From positions 1-63,981 of the forward strand of contig CAZAJU010000001.1 of NCBI GenBank assembly GCA_964485455.1: a DNA stretch of 63,981 nt. Reading direction: 5' to 3'. Position 1 is the first letter of the stretch. Every line of letters starts with the position of its first letter. The notes under the pieces are model-generated. The model made no database searches and had not been told where the DNA came from. It worked only from the letters and a program-made list of their open reading frames with translations. Origin of the DNA: Tissierella_B sp964485455. Its GTDB lineage: Bacteria; Bacillota; Clostridia; Tissierellales; Tissierellaceae. A program made the translations under genes and the position numbers. This document shows positions 8,327-17,512 of the stretch, piece after piece.

Positions 8327-9349
8327 ATGAAGACAAAGGATTTTAAATTTGAATTACCAGAAGAATTAATAGCTCAATATCCAATTGAAAATAGAACTGA
8401 TTCAAGGTTAATGGTTGTAGATAAAATAAATGGTGAAATTGAGCATAAGCATTTTAGAGATATAATAGATTATCTCCATAAAGGAGACACCCTAGTCTTA
8501 AACGATACTAGGGTAATACCTGCTAGACTTTTTGGAAATCGTCCGGAAAAGAGAGAAAAAATAGAGCTTCTTCTTTTAAAGCGTCAAGGAGATACATGGG
8601 AGACTTTGGTTAAGCCAGGTAAGAAGTGTAAGATAGGCAATGTATTAGAATTTGGAGGAGGTCTTTTAAAGGCTAATATACTAGATATAGGAGAAGATGG
8701 GACTAGAATCATAAAGTTTAGTTATGACGGTATATTTGAAGAGATTCTAGACCAATTAGGAGAAATGCCCCTTCCACCTTATATTACTCAAAAATTAGGT
8801 GATAGAGAAAGGTATCAAACTGTTTATTCTAAAAATCCAGGTTCTGCTGCAGCACCTACAGCAGGTCTTCATTTTACCAAGGAGCTATTAAAGAGAATAG
8901 AGGATAAAGGAGTAAATATAGCTTACCTGACCCTACATGTTGGATTGGGTACTTTTAGACCTGTTAAGGTAGATAATGTTTTAGAGCATCATATGCACTC
9001 AGAATACTATGAGTTGAGTGAAGAATCGGCTAAGATTATAAATAAGACTAAAAAAGATGGTGGTAGGGTAATTTCAGTAGGTACAACTTCTACTAGAACC
9101 TTAGAAACCATTGGGGACATAAATGGAGATGTTCGTGAAAGTTCAGGTTGGACAGACATATTTATATATCCAGGATATAAATTTAAAGTTGTAGATTGTC
9201 TTATAACGAATTTTCACCTTCCTGAATCTACCTTGCTTATGTTAGTAAGTGCTTTATCATCAAAGGAAATCATATTAAATGCGTATGATATTGCTGTTAA
9301 GGAAAAATATAGGTTTTTTAGTTTTGGAGATGCAATGTTTATTAAATAG
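8327..9349 (+). CDS. queA: S-adenosylmethionine:tRNA ribosyltransferase-isomerase QueA
   Basis: QueA moves the ribosyl part of SAM onto preQ1 in tRNA to form epoxyqueuosine at wobble position 34. The 340 residues show the N-terminal FELPEELIAQYP, the LNDTRVIPARLFG segment, PTAGLHFT and the C-terminal NFHLPESTLLMLVSA. It is directly followed by tgt, which acts one step earlier on the same tRNAs, so the pair forms a queuosine unit. Confidence 0.97.
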   Translation: MKTKDFKFELPEELIAQYPIENRTDSRLMVVDKINGEIEHKHFRDIIDYLHKGDTLVLNDTRVIPARLFGNRPEKREKIELLLLKRQGDTWETLVKPGKKCKIGNVLEFGGGLLKANILDIGEDGTRIIKFSYDGIFEEILDQLGEMPLPPYITQKLGDRERYQTVYSKNPGSAAAPTAGLHFTKELLKRIEDKGVNIAYLTLHVGLGTFRPVKVDNVLEHHMHSEYYELSEESAKIINKTKKDGGRVISVGTTSTRTLETIGDINGDVRESSGWTDIFIYPGYKFKVVDCLITNFHLPESTLLMLVSALSSKEIILNAYDIAVKEKYRFFSFGDAMFIK

Positions 9350-9372
9350 TTATGCGGAAAATGGAGGAAATA

Positions 9373-10494
9373 ATGGGGATAAAATTTGATTTAATAAAGG
9401 AATCTAAAGATTCTAAAGCAAGGCTTGGTCTCTTGCATACACCACATGGTGTTATAGAGACACCAATATTTATGCCTGTAGGTACTAGGGCAACTGTGAA
9501 AGCTATGACACCGGAAGAGGTAAAGGATCTAGGTGCTCAGATAATTCTTAGTAACACCTATCATCTGTATTTAAAACCGGGCCATGAGCTAGTTAAGGAG
9601 GCGGGTGGACTTCATAAGTTTATGAACTGGAATGGTCCAATCCTTACAGATAGCGGTGGTTTTCAGGTATTCAGCCTAGGTGATTTAAGGAAGATAAAGG
9701 AAGAGGGTGTAGAGTTTAGATCTCATATCGATGGGTCTAAACACTTTTTAACTCCTGAAAAATCAATTGAGATTCAAAATGCACTTGGTTCCGATATTAT
9801 GATGGCTTTTGATGAGTGTGCACCTTATCCGGCTAGCTATGAGTATGTTAAAAATTCTATGGAGAGAACTACAAGATGGGCCAAGAGATGTAAGGATTAT
9901 CATAAGGATTGGGATAGACAAGGATTATTTGGAATAGTACAAGGCGGAATGTATAAGGATTTAAGAGAGATAAGCGCAAGGGACTTGGTTGAAATGGACT
10001 TCCCTGGATATGCTATAGGTGGTTTGAGCGTTGGTGAGCCAATAGACCTAATGTGTGATATCCTTGATTTTACTACTCCACTATTACCAAAGCATAAACC
10101 AAGATATCTTATGGGTGTTGGTACACCAGATTATCTATTTGAAGCTGTAATAAGAGGAATTGATATGGCTGATTGTGTACTTCCAACTAGAATTGCTAGA
10201 AATGGAACGGTTATGACCTCTAAGGGAAAATTGGTAATCAGAAATGGTAAGTATTCTAAGGATTTTAGACCACTTGATGATGAATGTGATTGCTATGCTT
10301 GCAAGAATTATTCCAGGGCATATATAAGACACTTGTTCAACGTAGATGAAATATTGGGAGCAAGACTTGCAACCATTCACAATCTAAGATTCCTTATAAA
10401 GCTAATGGAGAATATTAGACAGGCCATAAGAGAAGATAGATTGATGGAATATAGGGATGAATTCTATGATAAATACGGTTATACTCATGAATAA
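9373..10494 (+). CDS. tgt: Queuine/preQ1 tRNA-ribosyltransferase
   Basis: Tgt swaps guanine 34 for preQ1 in tRNAs with GUN anticodons. It shows DSGGFQVFSL with a catalytic Asp, GGLSVGEP, and a C-terminal zinc site CDCYACKNYSRAYIRHL (Cys-x-Cys-x2-Cys and His). Two upstream in-frame ATGs (9352, 9361) precede or overlap GGAGG (9363-9367); the ATG at 9373, 5 bases after it, gives the usual N-terminus MGIKFDLI and 373 residues. Confidence 0.96.
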   Translation: MGIKFDLIKESKDSKARLGLLHTPHGVIETPIFMPVGTRATVKAMTPEEVKDLGAQIILSNTYHLYLKPGHELVKEAGGLHKFMNWNGPILTDSGGFQVFSLGDLRKIKEEGVEFRSHIDGSKHFLTPEKSIEIQNALGSDIMMAFDECAPYPASYEYVKNSMERTTRWAKRCKDYHKDWDRQGLFGIVQGGMYKDLREISARDLVEMDFPGYAIGGLSVGEPIDLMCDILDFTTPLLPKHKPRYLMGVGTPDYLFEAVIRGIDMADCVLPTRIARNGTVMTSKGKLVIRNGKYSKDFRPLDDECDCYACKNYSRAYIRHLFNVDEILGARLATIHNLRFLIKLMENIRQAIREDRLMEYRDEFYDKYGYTHE

Positions 10495-10532
10495 TTGATG
10501 ATTTTTTCATTGGTTATTGTATAATATATAAT
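10495..10532 (+). promoter_or_regulatory. Candidate promoter of yajC
   Basis: Two overlapping TATAAT hexamers (10520-10525 and 10527-10532) follow tgt. TTGATG at 10495-10500 is a poorly spaced -35 candidate. Low certainty. Confidence 0.35.
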
Positions 10533-10548
10533 ATAAAGGAGGAATTTT

Positions 10549-10884
10549 ATGACTACACAACAACTACAGGGTTTAATTGTGCCAATAGGGTTTCTTGTAA
10601 TATTCTACTTATTTGCTATACGCCCTCAAAAAAAGAAAGAAAAAGAAATAAATGAAATGAGAAGTGCATTAAGAGCAGGTGATGAGATAATCACTATTGG
10701 TGGTATCTGCGGTAAAATCATCAAAGTTAAAGAAGATATAATTACAATTGAGGTTGGTACAGCAAGGACTAAGCTTGATGTAACAAAATGGGCTATTGGA
10801 TCAGTATCAAAGAAAAATGAATCTAAGAAAAATGATGAGCCTAAAAATGAAGAAGTAAATAGCGATGAAAGCAACGAAAATTAA
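10549..10884 (+). CDS. yajC: Preprotein translocase subunit YajC
   Basis: YajC is a small membrane partner of the SecDF complex that assists Sec-dependent export. The 111 residues have one transmembrane helix (about 5-25) followed by the RPQKKKEKE segment and a beta-rich cytosolic domain containing GDEIITIGGICGKI, with a charged Lys/Asn/Glu tail. Good AGGAGG site. In many relatives secD and secF follow nearby; here they do not occur in the window, and a terminator closes the gene. Confidence 0.95.
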   Translation: MTTQQLQGLIVPIGFLVIFYLFAIRPQKKKEKEINEMRSALRAGDEIITIGGICGKIIKVKEDIITIEVGTARTKLDVTKWAIGSVSKKNESKKNDEPKNEEVNSDESNEN

Positions 10885-10897
10885 ATAAGAACTTCAC

Positions 10898-10921
10898 AAA
10901 ACTTCCTTAAGGGAAGTTTTT
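10898..10921 (+). terminator. Intrinsic terminator after yajC
   Basis: A 9-bp stem (10898-10906 with 10912-10920) ends in a run of five T. Confidence 0.75.
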
Positions 10922-10983
10922 GTACTATTTATAGACTCCTGAAAATAGATTTAAGTATAGATACTATTAAAAGGAGTGATAAT

Positions 10984-11361
10984 ATGGATTTAAAGAATAA
11001 ATTGGGACTTAAATGCGTATTAAGAGGATTAGTTTATTCATTTATTATTACCTTGGTGTTATTGTTTTCTTTTTCTCTTTTGCTTAAGTTTACATCTTTA
11101 AGTGAATCCAAGACCACTGTATTTAATATTATAGCTATGATTTTAGGAGTGGCATTTGGGTCTTTTTATGTTGGCATGAAGATTAAGGAGAAAGGATGGA
11201 TAAACGGTGCAATTATAGGGTTTTCATATTATCTTTTTGTAATACTGATAAACTTAATATTTTTCAAGGGAGAAAGTGCGCCTGTATTTTTATTATCTAA
11301 GCTGTTTTTATCCTCCCTGACAGGTTTTATAGGGGGGATGATGGGGGTCAATATCACTTGA
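10984..11361 (+). CDS. TIGR04086-like four-helix membrane protein
   Basis: This 125-residue protein has four predicted membrane helices (about 14-35, 44-62, 73-92, 98-118) rich in Gly and Phe. It fits the TIGR04086 family of small membrane proteins found between yajC and the SCIFF genes in clostridia. The function is unknown. AAAAGGAG stands before the ATG. Family assignment comes from topology, size and position rather than a firm motif. Confidence 0.75.
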   Translation: MDLKNKLGLKCVLRGLVYSFIITLVLLFSFSLLLKFTSLSESKTTVFNIIAMILGVAFGSFYVGMKIKEKGWINGAIIGFSYYLFVILINLIFFKGESAPVFLLSKLFLSSLTGFIGGMMGVNIT

Positions 11362-11390
11362 AAATATAGCTTTATTAGCATTCCTAAATA

Positions 11391-11399
11391 TGGTATAAT
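11391..11399 (+). promoter_or_regulatory. Extended -10 promoter of scfA
   Basis: TGGTATAAT is a perfect extended -10 element (TG-n-TATAAT), 48 bases before the scfA start. The -35 region is weak, as extended -10 promoters allow. Confidence 0.6.
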
Positions 11400-11447
11400 A
11401 CTTCTACAATATTATATTACTATACTAATATTTGGAGGAGGCATAAT

Positions 11448-11588
11448 ATGAAATACATAAAAACTTTAACTGGTAGTAATTTAAAAGATACATTGGCTAA
11501 GGGTGGCTGTGGAGAATGTCAAACATCTTGTCAATCAGCATGTAAAACATCCTGTACAGTTGGAAATCAAAAGTGCGAGAACAAGTAA
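11448..11588 (+). CDS. scfA: SCIFF peptide (six-cysteine-in-forty-five-residues), thioether peptide precursor
   Basis: This 46-residue peptide has six cysteines (positions 21, 24, 28, 32, 36, 43) in its C-terminal half, the signature of SCIFF precursors, which occur nearly universally in Clostridia. The leader part (MKYIKTLTGSNLKDTLAKGG) binds the maturase. ScfB builds Cys-to-Thr alpha-thioether links in such peptides; Thr26, Thr34 and Thr37 lie among the cysteines. The biological role of the mature product is unknown. It has a strong ribosome binding site (GGAGGAG, about 11434-11440) and a promoter of its own, with scfB 86 bases downstream. Confidence 0.95.
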   Translation: MKYIKTLTGSNLKDTLAKGGCGECQTSCQSACKTSCTVGNQKCENK

Positions 11589-11597
11589 CTAAGTAAG

Positions 11598-11623
11598 AAG
11601 TAGTGGTTTTCCACTACTTTTTC
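11598..11623 (+). terminator. Hairpin terminator/attenuator between scfA and scfB
   Basis: A perfect 9-bp stem (11598-11606 with 11611-11619, loop TTTT) ends in a short T run. Placed between precursor and maturase, it probably lets only part of transcription reach scfB, giving more peptide than enzyme (inference). Confidence 0.75.
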
Positions 11624-11674
11624 TTATGGATAAGAGATTCCGCATTTTGCAAATTCTAGGAGGAATAGAAATAG

Positions 11675-13036
11675 ATGAACAAAGCAGCAAAGATACATAA
11701 ATTCTACTTAAATGATAAGTATATAGTTTTGGATGTCAACAGTGGTGGGGTTCACGTAGTTGATAAGATAATATATGATATCCTGGATTTATACGAAGAC
11801 TATGATGAGTTAGAGGTTATATCAAAGTTAAAGAATTTATATGATGAAGAAACTATTAAGGATGCATATAATGAAATCGGCGAACTAGTGAAAGAAGGTA
11901 TTCTTTTTTCTGAAGAAAATGATATATCTAATTTTAACTACAATCAGGAAAATATCGTAAAGGCTATGTGCCTTCATGTAGCTCACGACTGCAATTTAAA
12001 ATGTAATTACTGCTTTGCATCCCAAGGAAATTTCAAGGGCGAAAGACATATGATGAGCCTCGAAACTGGTAAGAAGGCATTAGAGTTTTTAGCTAAGAAT
12101 TCTGGTAAGAGAAGAAATTTGGAAGTAGATTTCTTTGGCGGAGAGCCTTTGATGAACTTTGACATTGTCAAACAATTAGTAGCTTACGGTAGAGAGATAG
12201 AAAAAATATATAATAAGAATTTTAGATTTACCATCACTACAAATGGTGTTCTTCTTGATGAGGAAAAGATGGACTTTATCAATGAGAACATGGATAATGT
12301 TGTACTAAGCCTTGATGGAAGGAAGGAAGTAAACGACCATATGCGTCAAACCATCAACGGAGGTGGAAGCTACGATATAATACTTCCAAAGTTTAAAGAG
12401 ATGGTAGAAAAACGTGGCGACAAGGATTATTATATTAGAGGGACATTTACTAGTAAGAATATAGATTTTTCAAATGATATAATGGATTATTATAACAATG
12501 GATTTAAGAAAGTAAGTATGGAGCCTGTAGTTACATCTGAAGAAATGGATTATGCTCTACGTGAGGAGCATCTTATGGATGTTTTAAAGGAATATGAGAA
12601 GTTCTCAAAGGATTATATAGATATCAAGAAAAAAGATAAGGACTTCTATTTCTTCCACTATATGATCGATTTAAGCCAGGGACCTTGTATTATTAAAAGA
12701 GCTGTAGGCTGTGGTGCAGGAAGCGAATATTTAGCCATAACACCTGAAGGAGAATTATATCCTTGTCATCAGTTTGTAGGTGAAAAGGAGTTCATGCTTG
12801 GAACCTTAGATGAAGGAATAGTAAAGACTGAGTTAAGGGATAAGTTTAAAAATGCTAATGTATACAATTCTCCTGAGTGTAGAGTTTGCTGGGCAAGATT
12901 TTACTGTAGTGGAGGTTGTCATGCTAATGCTCACTATGCAAATGGAGATTTCTCCAAACCATATAGACTTGGTTGCGAGATGGAAAAAAAGAGAATAGAA
13001 TGCTCAATATCCATATTGGCAAATTTAGAAGATTAG
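11675..13036 (+). CDS. scfB: Thioether cross-link-forming SCIFF peptide maturase
   Basis: A 453-residue radical SAM/SPASM enzyme that modifies ScfA. It has an N-terminal precursor-recognition region (about 1-90), the radical SAM cluster motif Cys106-x3-Cys110-x2-Cys113, a GGEP motif, and a C-terminal SPASM region with many Cys (GCGAGSEYLAITPEG, CHQF, CRVC, CSGGCHANAHYANG) for two extra iron-sulfur clusters. SAM cleavage starts radical formation of the thioether links. The AGGAGG (11658-11663) is unusually far (11 bases) from the ATG. The locus lacks a dedicated exporter or protease nearby. Confidence 0.95.
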   Translation: MNKAAKIHKFYLNDKYIVLDVNSGGVHVVDKIIYDILDLYEDYDELEVISKLKNLYDEETIKDAYNEIGELVKEGILFSEENDISNFNYNQENIVKAMCLHVAHDCNLKCNYCFASQGNFKGERHMMSLETGKKALEFLAKNSGKRRNLEVDFFGGEPLMNFDIVKQLVAYGREIEKIYNKNFRFTITTNGVLLDEEKMDFINENMDNVVLSLDGRKEVNDHMRQTINGGGSYDIILPKFKEMVEKRGDKDYYIRGTFTSKNIDFSNDIMDYYNNGFKKVSMEPVVTSEEMDYALREEHLMDVLKEYEKFSKDYIDIKKKDKDFYFFHYMIDLSQGPCIIKRAVGCGAGSEYLAITPEGELYPCHQFVGEKEFMLGTLDEGIVKTELRDKFKNANVYNSPECRVCWARFYCSGGCHANAHYANGDFSKPYRLGCEMEKKRIECSISILANLED

Positions 13037-13059
13037 TTTACAAATCATATTAGAAGTTG

Positions 13060-13091
13060 ATAGAAACTGCTGTTTGGGCGGTTTCTATTTT
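13060..13091 (+). terminator. Probable terminator after scfB
   Basis: An 11-bp stem (13060-13070 with 13078-13088, one G-U pair) is followed by only a short T run. It lies inside an artificially long upstream reading of lapA. Confidence 0.55.
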
Positions 13092-13139
13092 GCATATATG
13101 GGTAAATATTCACAAGAAAGATATTTAGGAGATGATGAG

Positions 13140-13484
13140 ATGGAAAAGGGGTTTATTTTTTCTTTAATACTTGCTGTGATAGTTGGAATATTTGCTGTAA
13201 GTAACGGTGAAAGGGTTGAAGTAGACTTTATATTTACCAAAATCTATATGTCTCAAGCAATTGTAATTTTTATATCCACTTTTCTAGGAGCTGTAATTGT
13301 TGCCATAATAGGATGGATAAAAAGTTGGAGATACAAAAGACAGATAAAAGATTTAAATAAGAAAATCCAATCTTTAGAAGATGATAAGATAAGAATTCTT
13401 CAAGATGTTGAAAAGAAGGAAGAACAGATAAAGACTTTATATAATAGGAATAATCAAGAAATTGAGCAAAACTCAGAGCTTTAA
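13140..13484 (+). CDS. LapA (DUF1049)-like membrane protein
   Basis: This 114-residue protein has two membrane helices (about 3-19 and 37-60) and a cytosolic coiled-coil tail of about 50 residues, the layout of LapA/DUF1049 proteins. In Gram-negative bacteria LapA assists LPS assembly control; its role in Firmicutes is unknown. An open frame begins at 13074 but runs through the hairpin; AGGAGA (13127-13132) places the start at the ATG at 13140, where the membrane segment begins. Confidence 0.8.
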   Translation: MEKGFIFSLILAVIVGIFAVSNGERVEVDFIFTKIYMSQAIVIFISTFLGAVIVAIIGWIKSWRYKRQIKDLNKKIQSLEDDKIRILQDVEKKEEQIKTLYNRNNQEIEQNSEL

Positions 13485-13552
13485 AAGACTAGTAAAATAT
13501 CTAATAAAATGATAAAATTTATTGGTTAGAACGATTTTTTGGAGTGAGCATT

Positions 13553-15313
13553 TTGGAGAAGTGGTTTATAAGAAATAAGAAACATGATTTCAGAAGAATT
13601 GCAATGGAAATGGGGATTAGTGAAATAGTTGCTAAACTATTAGTTAATAGAGATATATTTATAAAAAGAGATATAGAATTGTTTTTGAATCCTGATTTAA
13701 ATTATCTTTCCAATCCTGAACTTATGAAGGATATGACAAAAGCAGCTGATATTCTTCTTAATAAGATAAGAGAAGATAAGAAGATAAGAATTGTTGGAGA
13801 CTTCGATGTTGATGGAGTAATGAGCGTATATATACTTTATAAAGCACTTAAAAAGCTCGGTGCCAATGTTGATTATGTGATTCCAGATCGAATAATGGAT
13901 GGATATGGAATCAATATAGACATTGTAAAAGCTGCAAAACTAGATGGTGTTGATACTATTCTAACATGTGACAATGGAATAGCTGCAATTGAACAGATAA
14001 ATTTTGCGAAGGATATTGGATTAAATGTTATTGTAACTGATCATCATGATATCCCCTATATAGATGAAGGTGAAAAAATATTTTTAAGGTCCAATGCTGA
14101 TGCAATAATCAACCCTAAGCAGCCTGAATGCAACTATCCAGAAAAGACCCTATGTGGTGCAGGTATTGCATATACACTTATAAAGTATTTATATTCTAGG
14201 TCAAAGTATACAACAGATGCTGATGAATTCCTACAATTTGCAGCAATTGCTACAATTTGTGATGTTGTAGATTTAGTTGGGGAAAATAGGATTATAGTTA
14301 AGAAAGGTCTGGAATACTTAAATAATTCGGATAATATAGGTCTTAATGCACTTATCGATATGTGTGGTATAAAGGACAAGGAAATCGGAGTATATCATGT
14401 GGGATTTATAATCGGTCCAACAATTAATGCTTCAGGTAGATTGGATTCAGCTCTATATGCCCTTAAGCTACTTTTATGTGAAGATGTAGTACTAGCTTAT
14501 GAAATAGCTAAAAATCTAAAGGAGCTAAATGAGGATAGAAAGAGTATGACTGACTCAGGAGTAAACATGATTATTGAGCAGATTGAGAAAAATGGTCTAT
14601 ATAATCATAAGATACTTGTTGTATATGAGCCGAAAATTCATGAAAGTATAGCAGGTATAATTGCAGGTAGGATAAAGGATAAATACAATAAACCCACAAT
14701 TGTATTAACTAAGGGCATGGAGGGAGTTAAAGGTTCAGCTAGATCTATTGAGGATTATAATATGTTTGAGGAGCTTACAAAATGCAAGGTCCTCCTTAAT
14801 AAGTTCGGTGGTCATCCTATGGCAGCCGGTCTTTCCTTAGATGAGGAGAATATTAATTTGCTAAGAGAGAGGTTAAATGAAAATTCAACCTTAAGTGATG
14901 AGGATTTAATACCCAAAGTATATATTGACATGGAGCTTCCAATTGAATATATTAGTTACAAGTTGATAGAGGATATAAGTATCTTAGAGCCCTTCGGTAA
15001 AGGAAATTCAAAGCCATTATTTGGAGGTAAAAACCTTAGAATTCAGAGAGGATTTGTTCTAGGAGCAAATAAAAATGTACTTAAACTTAGTCTAACGTCA
15101 TTCAGTGGGCAGAGTATAGAGGGATTGTTGTTTAATAATAGTGATGGATTTTTAACAGCGCTGGAGAACAAATATGGGGCTAGTATGAAAGAAAATATGC
15201 TAAAAGGTTTAGAAAACAATATTATTGTAGATATTCTTTATTATCCTAATATAAATGAATTTAATGGAAATTCTACTCTACAGGTCGTTATTCAGAATTA
15301 TAGATTTAATTAG
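13553..15313 (+). CDS. recJ: Single-stranded-DNA-specific exonuclease RecJ
   Basis: RecJ is a 5'-3' single-strand exonuclease acting in recombination and repair. The DHH-family motifs VGDFDVDGVMS and VTDHHDIP are visible, then the DHHA1-type GGHPMAAGLSL and a C-terminal OB-fold. GGAG (13541-13544) stands 8 bases before a TTG at 13553, giving the typical N-terminus MEKWFIRN and 586 residues; a GTG at 13544 overlaps the ribosome binding site and is rejected. relA follows 28 bases downstream; apt, often in between in clostridia, is missing. Confidence 0.94.
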   Translation: MEKWFIRNKKHDFRRIAMEMGISEIVAKLLVNRDIFIKRDIELFLNPDLNYLSNPELMKDMTKAADILLNKIREDKKIRIVGDFDVDGVMSVYILYKALKKLGANVDYVIPDRIMDGYGINIDIVKAAKLDGVDTILTCDNGIAAIEQINFAKDIGLNVIVTDHHDIPYIDEGEKIFLRSNADAIINPKQPECNYPEKTLCGAGIAYTLIKYLYSRSKYTTDADEFLQFAAIATICDVVDLVGENRIIVKKGLEYLNNSDNIGLNALIDMCGIKDKEIGVYHVGFIIGPTINASGRLDSALYALKLLLCEDVVLAYEIAKNLKELNEDRKSMTDSGVNMIIEQIEKNGLYNHKILVVYEPKIHESIAGIIAGRIKDKYNKPTIVLTKGMEGVKGSARSIEDYNMFEELTKCKVLLNKFGGHPMAAGLSLDEENINLLRERLNENSTLSDEDLIPKVYIDMELPIEYISYKLIEDISILEPFGKGNSKPLFGGKNLRIQRGFVLGANKNVLKLSLTSFSGQSIEGLLFNNSDGFLTALENKYGASMKENMLKGLENNIIVDILYYPNINEFNGNSTLQVVIQNYRFN

Positions 15314-15341
15314 CAATTATCCTAATTAAGAAGGTGAAACC

Positions 15342-17504
15342 GTGTTAGAAAAATTAATATCAACAATTGAATCATATAACCCCCAAGCTGATATGCAGCA
15401 AGTCATTAAGGCATATAATTATGCTAATCAAGCCCATGAGGGTCAGCGGAGAAATTCCGGAGAAAAATATATCGTTCATCCTGTAAATGTTGCAATAATA
15501 TTGGCAGAGCTAAACATGGATACACCAACTATAATTGCTGGTTTACTTCATGATGTTATAGAGGATACTCATGTTAGCTATGAAACCTTAGCAGGTAATT
15601 TTGGAAAAGAAGTTGCAGATTTAGTAGACGGAGTAACCAAACTTAAGAAGTTGGAATATAAAACCAAGCAAGAGAATCAGGCTGAAAACCTTAGGAAGAT
15701 GGTTCTTGCTATGGCTAATGATATAAGAGTTATTATAGTAAAGCTTGCTGACAGACTCCACAATATGAGAACACTGGAATACATGACAGACGAAAAGAAG
15801 AAGGCAAAGGCTCTAGAAACTCTTGAAATTTATGCTCCAATAGCTCATAGGCTTGGTATCTCAAGGATTAAATGGGAGTTGGAAGACCTTTCACTTAGGT
15901 ATCTTGATCCTGATAATTATTATGATTTAGTAGAAAAGGTTTCTAAAAGAAGGCAAGAGAGGGAAGCTTATATTCAGGAGATAATACAGATTCTTAAGGA
16001 AAAGCTTGGGGAAATGGATATTCAATGCGACATAAGCGGAAGACCTAAGAATTTTTATAGTATATATAAGAAAATGTACAATCAAGGCAAGGCCTTTGAA
16101 CAAATCTTTGACCTTACTGCAGTTAGAATTCTAGTAGATAATATAAAAGATTGTTATGGAGCCTTGGGTATAGTTCATACTCTTTGGAAGCCTATCCCAG
16201 GAAGATTCAAGGACTATATTGCCATGCCTAAGCCCAATATGTATCAGTCCCTTCATACTACTGTAATTGGGAATGAAGGTGAGATATTTGAAGTTCAAAT
16301 TAGAACCTATGATATGCATAAAACCGCTGAATATGGTATTGCTGCCCATTGGAAGTATAAGGAAGGGACTGTTAGAAGCGAAAATTTCGATGACAAACTA
16401 ACATGGCTTAGACAATTATTGGAGTGGCAAGCAGATTTAAATGATCCTAGAGAATTTATGGAGACCCTGAAAATAGATTTCTTCACGGATGAGGTGTTTG
16501 TCTTTACACCTAGGGGCGATGTTATAAATCTACCTGATGGTTCAACACCTATAGATTTTGCATATAGAGTCCATACTGCTGTAGGTAATAATTGTGTTGG
16601 TGCAAAAGTAGATGGCAGGATAGTACCTATTAACTATAAGCTAAGGAATGGAAATATTGTTGAAATAATTACCGCAAATGGAAGTGCACCTAGTAGAGAT
16701 TGGCTTAAGATAGTAAAGAGTACCCAAGCTAAGAATAAAATCAGACAATACTTTAAGCAGAAGGATAGAGATATAAATATTGCAAAAGGTAAGGAACAGC
16801 TTGAAAAGGAAATTAAACGTTTAGGTTATAAACCAGCTGATATACTAAAAGATGAATGGGTTAAGAATGTAGCATCTAAGATTAGCATTAATTCTATAGA
16901 TGACTTGTATGCAAACCTTGGATTTGGAAATATATCCATAAATCAAGTAATTAGCAAGCTAAGAGAATATTATAAAGAATATTTCAAGGTTACAGATGAA
17001 GCAGCATTTGTAGAGGGTAAAATACAGCAACCACAACAAAAGAAAAAACAGAAGCCAAACCAAGGCATTGTGGTTAAAGGCGTAGATAATATTAAGGTAA
17101 GATTTTCTAAATGTTGCAATCCTGTACCTGGAGATGACATAATAGGTTTCATAACTAGGGGACGAGGCGTCTCAATTCATAGGTCAGATTGTACAAATAT
17201 AAACTTCAATATAGGTGAAGATGAAAGACTTATTGAGGTTTCTTGGGATTTGGAGAAGAAGGCATCCTATAGTGCTGAGATACAAGTGAAGGCAACTGAT
17301 AGAAATGGTATTTTAGCTGAGGTTGCATCTAAAGTAACAGAATCAAACATTGGACTTTTGTCCTTAAATGCTAGATCAAATAAAGAAAAAGTAGTAACCA
17401 TAAATATGACATTAGAAATAAGTAATATTGAACAGCTTAAAGAGCTAATGAAAAAATTGAAGAAAATCAAGAGTGTTACAGATGTATATAGGGTTACAGC
17501 TTAG
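15342..17504 (+). CDS. relA: Bifunctional (p)ppGpp synthetase/hydrolase RelA/SpoT
   Basis: This 720-residue RSH protein makes and degrades the stringent-response alarmone. Domains in order are the HD hydrolase (HDVIEDTH near 65), the synthetase (RPKNFYSIYKKM near 233), TGS (about 385-445), a zinc-finger/helical region with CCNPVPGD, and a C-terminal ACT domain (about 645-718). The intact HDxxED motif and synthetase motif suggest both activities. It starts with GTG after AAGGTGA. dtd follows 8 bases on. Confidence 0.97.
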   Translation: MLEKLISTIESYNPQADMQQVIKAYNYANQAHEGQRRNSGEKYIVHPVNVAIILAELNMDTPTIIAGLLHDVIEDTHVSYETLAGNFGKEVADLVDGVTKLKKLEYKTKQENQAENLRKMVLAMANDIRVIIVKLADRLHNMRTLEYMTDEKKKAKALETLEIYAPIAHRLGISRIKWELEDLSLRYLDPDNYYDLVEKVSKRRQEREAYIQEIIQILKEKLGEMDIQCDISGRPKNFYSIYKKMYNQGKAFEQIFDLTAVRILVDNIKDCYGALGIVHTLWKPIPGRFKDYIAMPKPNMYQSLHTTVIGNEGEIFEVQIRTYDMHKTAEYGIAAHWKYKEGTVRSENFDDKLTWLRQLLEWQADLNDPREFMETLKIDFFTDEVFVFTPRGDVINLPDGSTPIDFAYRVHTAVGNNCVGAKVDGRIVPINYKLRNGNIVEIITANGSAPSRDWLKIVKSTQAKNKIRQYFKQKDRDINIAKGKEQLEKEIKRLGYKPADILKDEWVKNVASKISINSIDDLYANLGFGNISINQVISKLREYYKEYFKVTDEAAFVEGKIQQPQQKKKQKPNQGIVVKGVDNIKVRFSKCCNPVPGDDIIGFITRGRGVSIHRSDCTNINFNIGEDERLIEVSWDLEKKASYSAEIQVKATDRNGILAEVASKVTESNIGLLSLNARSNKEKVVTINMTLEISNIEQLKELMKKLKKIKSVTDVYRVTA

Positions 17505-17512
17505 GAGGAATT

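Noticed and set aside
13074..13139. Longer N-terminus of the lapA-like gene
   Set aside because: It runs through a terminator hairpin and lacks a ribosome binding site; the ATG at 13140 has one.
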